From Enoplosus armatus (taxonomy: Eukaryota; Chordata; Actinopteri; Centrarchiformes; Enoplosidae): a stretch of 64,000 nucleotides of DNA. Every line of letters starts with the position of its first letter. The stretch's first letter is position 1. The translations under genes and the position numbers were made by a program. Below the pieces are notes generated by a model that was not told the DNA's origin, did no database searches, and saw only the letters and a list, made by a program, of their open reading frames with translations. Shown here piece by piece: positions 59,408 to 64,000 of the stretch. Location of the stretch: the NCBI RefSeq assembly GCF_043641665.1, contig NC_092181.1, forward strand, positions 5,742,921-5,806,920, written 5' to 3'.

Positions 59408-62400
59408 TTATGCAGCCACCTCTGCAGCAGCGGTGGCCTCAGCCTCGGGGGCTGCAGAGACGGGCTCCGCCTCAGCAAGGGAAGCAGGGGGGACTTCATC
59501 TACTGCTTCCGTACCAGCGCTCTCTACTGCAGGGGCCTCTGCGGCAGCGACTTCCACAGTGACCGGAGCAGCTTCAGCAACCTCCTCTTCCACCACAGGT
59601 GGAGCAGCTTCTGCGACCGCTGGCTCAGCTGCAGCCTCAGCAACGACCACCTCAGAGGCCACGGCGGCTGCTTCCTCAGACACGGCCTCGACAACAGGTT
59701 CGGCAGCGGTCTCTGCCACTGGTTCTGCAAGAGCAGGGACGAGCTCTGCGACGACCTCAGTGGCCGGTGCTGCCTCCTCCACTGGGGCGGATTCAACTGC
59801 TGGAGCTCCTGCCTCTGGCTCTGCCGCTTCTGGTGCAGGTGCTGCTGCCTCTGGCTCAGCCACTTCTGGTGCAGGTGCTGCTGCCTCTGGCGCTGCCAAT
59901 TAAGAGGTTGCGAACAGAAATTATAGCAACCTTTCTGAACTTGTTTCTCTTCATTGCCATGTACATCAGGAAAAACTAATTTGAAAAAAAGAGTGCAATG
60001 TACTTCAGATTTCTAGGCCAGTGGCAAAAGATTTGGCCACATTTGCAACACAGCTACAGTCATCAGTCGTTAGGGTAAATATTTCCTTGAGCATACAATA
60101 TTCAACAGCACTGGGAACAATATTTGGTTTTAAAAAAAAAAAAAAAAAAAAACACGCATTGCTCTGCAGTAATGAGCTCTTGTTCCTCCAATCCTCTCAA
60201 CCACAACTAATCTTTCATGGCACTGGAAATCCAAAGAGAAAGTGCAGAAATCTAAAATTATGGCCACTTACAGGTTCACATAATCCAGTTGGGCAATAAA
60301 ATAAAAAAAAAAGTCAGATTTGAACTACTTGGCCTCAGACTCCTGTCAACAGGTAGCATAGGGTTGAAGGTCAAGAGCTTATGTCTGAGGTCTAAAAAAG
60401 GTGAAGCATATGATGAGTAAAGTGAAGGATAATCCTTAATCCCAACATGTCATCCTCGGGACAGAAATATAACCGCTGACCTCACTGAAGCTAGTAAGTA
60501 TTAAAACATTTGCCAAAGTTTAATAGCTCAAGCACAAAATCAAAGCTAAAAAGCAGAGCTAAAGTGTGGCTTTACAGATTCTCATTAATTGAAGTGTGCC
60601 ATTACTGAATATGCACTTACAGTCAAGCAGGCAAATATGTTTTTAAAAATGCTAAATAGGAGTCTGAAAGGAGTGCAGGAACTGATGATGACGCAACTAC
60701 AATACGTTGTATCAACTGTGACTTTGAACGCATAGAAAAAGTGAAACCTGACAATGTCAGCATGACTATACGACCATGTCGCTTGGTCTGCCCACCACTT
60801 TGATCTGGACTGTACAAAATGTATCGGCAATTCATCCAATAATTGAGATATTTCAGACATTCACGGTCCCCATTTAACTTCTACTGGTGCACAAGATAAG
60901 CGATTCAAAAGGTCGTCGGCTCGAGTCCCACCGGGGTTGTGCTTTTGAAAAGATGAAGCGGATGCAACAGTTATTCGAACACCTACGCGTGAACTAAGTC
61001 CATGTTTGTTAGGAGGAGAGTTGATCCCGCAGTGGAAACTGGGCAAATCCCTACAATTTATCTCACCCATACATAAAAATATAATAGTGCCAAGGTCTGC
61101 AAGTCAGGATGGAAAAGCAAAAGCCTCAGCATGCTAAAGGTTACTAGCTTTAGATAGGGAATGTATGATTTTGATGTTACTGGAAACTGTAGTTCTATTG
61201 AGCTACAGTGTTAAAAATATGTGACGTAAAACCAGGCTAAGATACTAAACTACACTTGAGAACTTCCCCAAAAATGTGACAAATTTTGCCCCGACAGTGA
61301 AGGTTATTACTGCAGTCCTGTGTCTAACAGAGTGCCTCAATCTAATGCCGTCTACACTGCAGCTCAATATCCATTAAGCACATTATGATAACATGTTTTC
61401 TTGAGCCTCATTTGGAAATTGTTGAGTTCCCACGTCAGAACATCAGAGTGACCGTTTTCACAAGCAGCCACATAAAGCAAACAACCCACCAAATTGCACT
61501 GTAGTGATACTCTGATGTGTCCTCAGATTGATGAGTCAGGACAATATGATCCTGGATCACAATCACTTTAATCACCATCACTATGTGCATCAAGATGTTT
61601 GTGTCTTTGTTTCCTGGACATTTTTGCTTGATTACATAATGAGATCACTGGCCAGTTTAAAGCCAAAGTAGTATAATCTCCAGCACTGTAGGGGGGCAGA
61701 GCTTCATGCTCCATTTATAACCAAAAACAACACTTCCAGGATGCATGTACACAAGCGAACCAGTGGCAGCCGCTGCTTATCCCCATTACAGACTAGTTAG
61801 CTGCTCTGGGCGCAGAGCCATGATCTCTCCGGGCTCAAACTGGCTGAATAGACAAATAATTTGCAGACAGAAATCAAAACAGACAGGCAAGATAAAGCTA
61901 TTGAGAGTGATCGTTCTACCGTGTTGGAAATTTGCGTGGTGAAGCCAGAGCCAACTCCGAAATGCATCAAAATTCTCTTTTTATCCACTTTTGTTTCTTT
62001 CAAACGGAAACATTTTGGTCCCTAAATCAGTGCCACATTACAAAACCCAATTAAAACCTGGCTGTGAACTTTGAGGTTGGCAGATTCAAAAGAGTATTAA
62101 GAAATAAAGACTGAGTGCAACTGCTGAGAAAAAAAAAAAGTTCCACTTTCTTCTGTGTGGTACCATTTATTTATGAGGTCTTAGTTTTTAGCCATGCTAG
62201 CAGTGTGGCTTTAGGGATGGCGACATCGGTCTACCGCTTTGGTCCAGACTTAATCTTAGAAACTATAATTTTATAATCAGATTGCCATGATGATACTCAT
62301 GGCCCCCCAAATTATAATTGTGATCCCTTAATTTTTCAAATACGCATCAGTTGTATTATGTATTTTGCGTTTAGTGCCAATTAACAAATGTGGGCATGCT

Positions 62401-62818
62401 AACATGCTAAACTGAGTTGGTGAACATGGTAAACGATATACCAGCTATGAGTCAGCAAGTTGGCGTTAATGTCATTGTGTGCATGTTAGCATTTAGCTCA
62501 AAGCCCCGCTGTGCCCCCTCCTCACAGAGCATGGCCGTATACTCTAGTACAAGTCTATATGCTGGGTCTGTAGTCTATTCATTTGCTGTGGACATGACAT
62601 TATACCAATATTTCAATTATGTAATTTACAAGAAATTATTTGGAAACGTAACGACAATTTCTTGCACTGAAAGCCTATGCAGGCAATACGGGTTGCCACA
62701 GAGTTATGCTCAGGAGTGTGTGTTTGGTGTGTGTCAGCAACTGACCCTTTGCTGCAGAACTCATGTTGGCGAGTCTGTCCTCATAGCGCTCAGTATCACC
62801 ATTGACGGTCTTGTAGGC
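59408..62818 (-). CDS. mgarp: Mitochondria-localised glutamic acid-rich protein (partial: 5' exons outside or unrecognised)
   Basis: Two exons are clear: 62818-62746 and 59892-59408. The first encodes AYKTVNGDTERYEDRLANMS, matching YTYKTVTSDQAKHTEHKTNL just after the membrane segment of human MGARP. The second, joined in phase 1, encodes about 161 residues of Ala/Glu/Pro/Val repeats (APEAAAPAPEVAEPEAA) ending at TAA. MGARP is a mitochondrial membrane protein linked to mitochondrial transport, hypoxia response and steroid synthesis; its C-terminal half is acidic and low in complexity, as here. The neighbour order noct-elf2-mgarp supports the call. The exons for the presequence and membrane segment should lie above 62818 on the plus scale; I did not find them before the window ends. 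Splicing to 56677 instead of 59892 would keep frame and give another C-terminus. Confidence 0.8.
59900..62740. other. mgarp intron
   Basis: No supported coding sequence. It holds an A-tract at about 60129-60152, a possible tRNA-like box at 60918-60932 and, from 62215, a dispersed-repeat copy. Confidence 0.5.
62215..62525. repeat. Dispersed repeat copy in mgarp intron
   Basis: TTTGGTCCAGACTTAATCTTAG, GCCATGATGATACTCATGG, GTGATCCCTTAA, GCTAACATGCTAAACTGAG, TTGGTGAACATGGTAAAC and CATGTTAGCATTTAGCTC match, in order, 27110-27480. Confidence 0.7.
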
Positions 62819-64000
62819 CTGAGAGAAAGAGGGCAGATATGCACTTGTTACATTCCAGCACACAACAAATGATAAGAGTATAAGACAGCGCAAGGGGGCA
62901 TTATGAAATAGTTAGACATTTTGTCCAACATGAGCCACCACAGCTGATACACACTTGCGCTTTGCCAAGAGCCTGACAGTAAACAGGAACAGCTATTGTC
63001 TGGGCAAAGAGCCGTCTGTGTCCCTTCCAGTGTCTGAGCTGTGGTGATGTCTGCGACACACAGACCAGTTTGTCCTGAGGCTGCATGTTAACTGGCTCCC
63101 AGTTTACACCAGCCAAGACGTCACACTGTAAAACTACAGAAGGACGATCGCAGGTAGCCAGTGCCGCTCTTCATGGTTTGGAATCAGAGGTGGAGGTCAG
63201 CCCTCACACTGGTGTTTAATGGATTCACACATCTTGTGTTCTTGTGGATGATGCCCACCTACATTTATAGTGTATGTGAAGTATTAATACATGCCAGTAG
63301 AGGACTTAGTGGCCCTTTCTGTTAAGTCTACCTGACATCAATTTCACATTTTTGCATCACAGGAAAGTCCAAAGATTTTCCTGCATAGTGTAGTGCCGTA
63401 ATGTTCCCATTTGTCACACCTGTCTTATGCAAATTAATACTTATTCGTGGGAAAGAAAGCCATCTTGAGCAATACATGGCCAGTGTGCAGGAGTTTTTAG
63501 TGTATTTTAAAGGTTTTTTTTTTCTTCAATTTATTTTGCTAACAAAAATCCTCTTTGTATTGCATTTTATCTAAATGGAAATTTCATTTGCATGCATGTG
63601 TATTAAGAAAAGTTACATTTTGCCAAATCTAATGGAAAATAAAGGTTTAAATTTAAATTTTTATATTTGCAGCCCTGGACTTCTATATTTTCAGCATATA
63701 CAGGAAGGAATGACCAAAATCTTTAAGTGCCTTGAGAACATAATGTCATTTACTATGCAAACTAAGGACAGAACCAAGTGATTACCCTTTCAAAGCATTC
63801 AAGCAATATTCCAAACTCTTTGGATCACTTTGAGCACTCACAGCTGATATTTATTTTGATTTTCAAGAGTTCTGGAGTTCAATACCACTCAAAGAAAGAA
63901 ATCACAGCGGAAGGACAGAAGGGTGTTAGTGCAGACTTGCAGGTCAACAACAAAACTGAAGGTGAAGCAGGAATGGAGAAATCTCAGATACTCACATAGA
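62819..64000. other. Right-hand flank: no gene recognised
   Basis: By position this should be an mgarp intron or hold its membrane-segment exon on the minus strand. I could not find a splice-flanked exon with a Gly-rich hydrophobic stretch. The short open frames have no recognisable family. Confidence 0.4.

Noticed and set aside
59391..59903. Plus-strand 170-residue Ala/Ser/Thr-rich frame
   Set aside because: It is the reverse-strand shadow of the mgarp last exon; GCN/GNN-rich repeats leave the opposite strand open.
62675..62893. Minus-strand frame starting MRCLILLSFVVCWNV before the mgarp exon, looking like a signal peptide
   Set aside because: The upstream part is the intron's pyrimidine tract ending in CTCTCAG; only the portion from AYKTV is exon.

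Overview
The window is vertebrate nuclear DNA, almost certainly from a spiny-rayed (percomorph) teleost. Genes have short exons with GT/AG introns, long (TG)n and (CT)n tracts are common, and several old dispersed repeat families recur. The gene order noct(+) - elf2(-) - mgarp(-) on the right matches the NOCT-ELF2-MGARP block of human chromosome 4q31 as I know it.

Layout from left to right: 1-2517 has no supported coding sequence and carries dispersed repeat. 2518-8528 (+) is slc43a3, a 12-exon membrane transporter. 9882-17004 (-) is a large eight-exon gene that I assemble as a 1,483-residue fusion of four modules: a Crypton-type tyrosine-recombinase-like domain, a PR/SET domain, a BED zinc finger and a hAT-transposase body with its dimerisation tail. 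Its exon phases agree at every junction. About 18.1-18.4 kb (-) is a lone BED-finger fragment of a hAT element. 21123-23339 (+) is an intronless 738-residue coiled-coil protein, probably CCDC175. 23.4-30.2 kb is non-coding, with microsatellites, a hAT-like non-autonomous element and copies of a dispersed repeat. 30400-34015 (+) is nocturnin (five exons). 36578-45732 (-) is elf2 (nine coding exons), plus an alternative coding first exon at 43144-43201 and a distal non-coding first exon near 52.65-52.95 kb. 54417-62818 (-) carries mgarp-type exons: one conserved exon at 62746-62818 and two possible acidic, alanine-rich 3' ends, at 59408-59892 and at 55769-56677 plus 54417-54454. The 5' part of mgarp lies beyond the right edge or was not recognised.

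The most interesting object is the 9.9-17.0 kb gene. It appears to have been built from two unrelated transposase classes (Crypton recombinase and hAT/ZBED) around a PR/SET module. Residues expected for recombination, methyl transfer and transposition look lost, while the DNA-binding and dimerisation parts are kept. That suggests a domesticated chromatin or transcription regulator. The other genes are ordinary host genes in tail-to-tail pairs (slc43a3/fusion gene, noct/elf2). Exon coordinates were derived by hand from splice signals and reading phase, with no transcript support.
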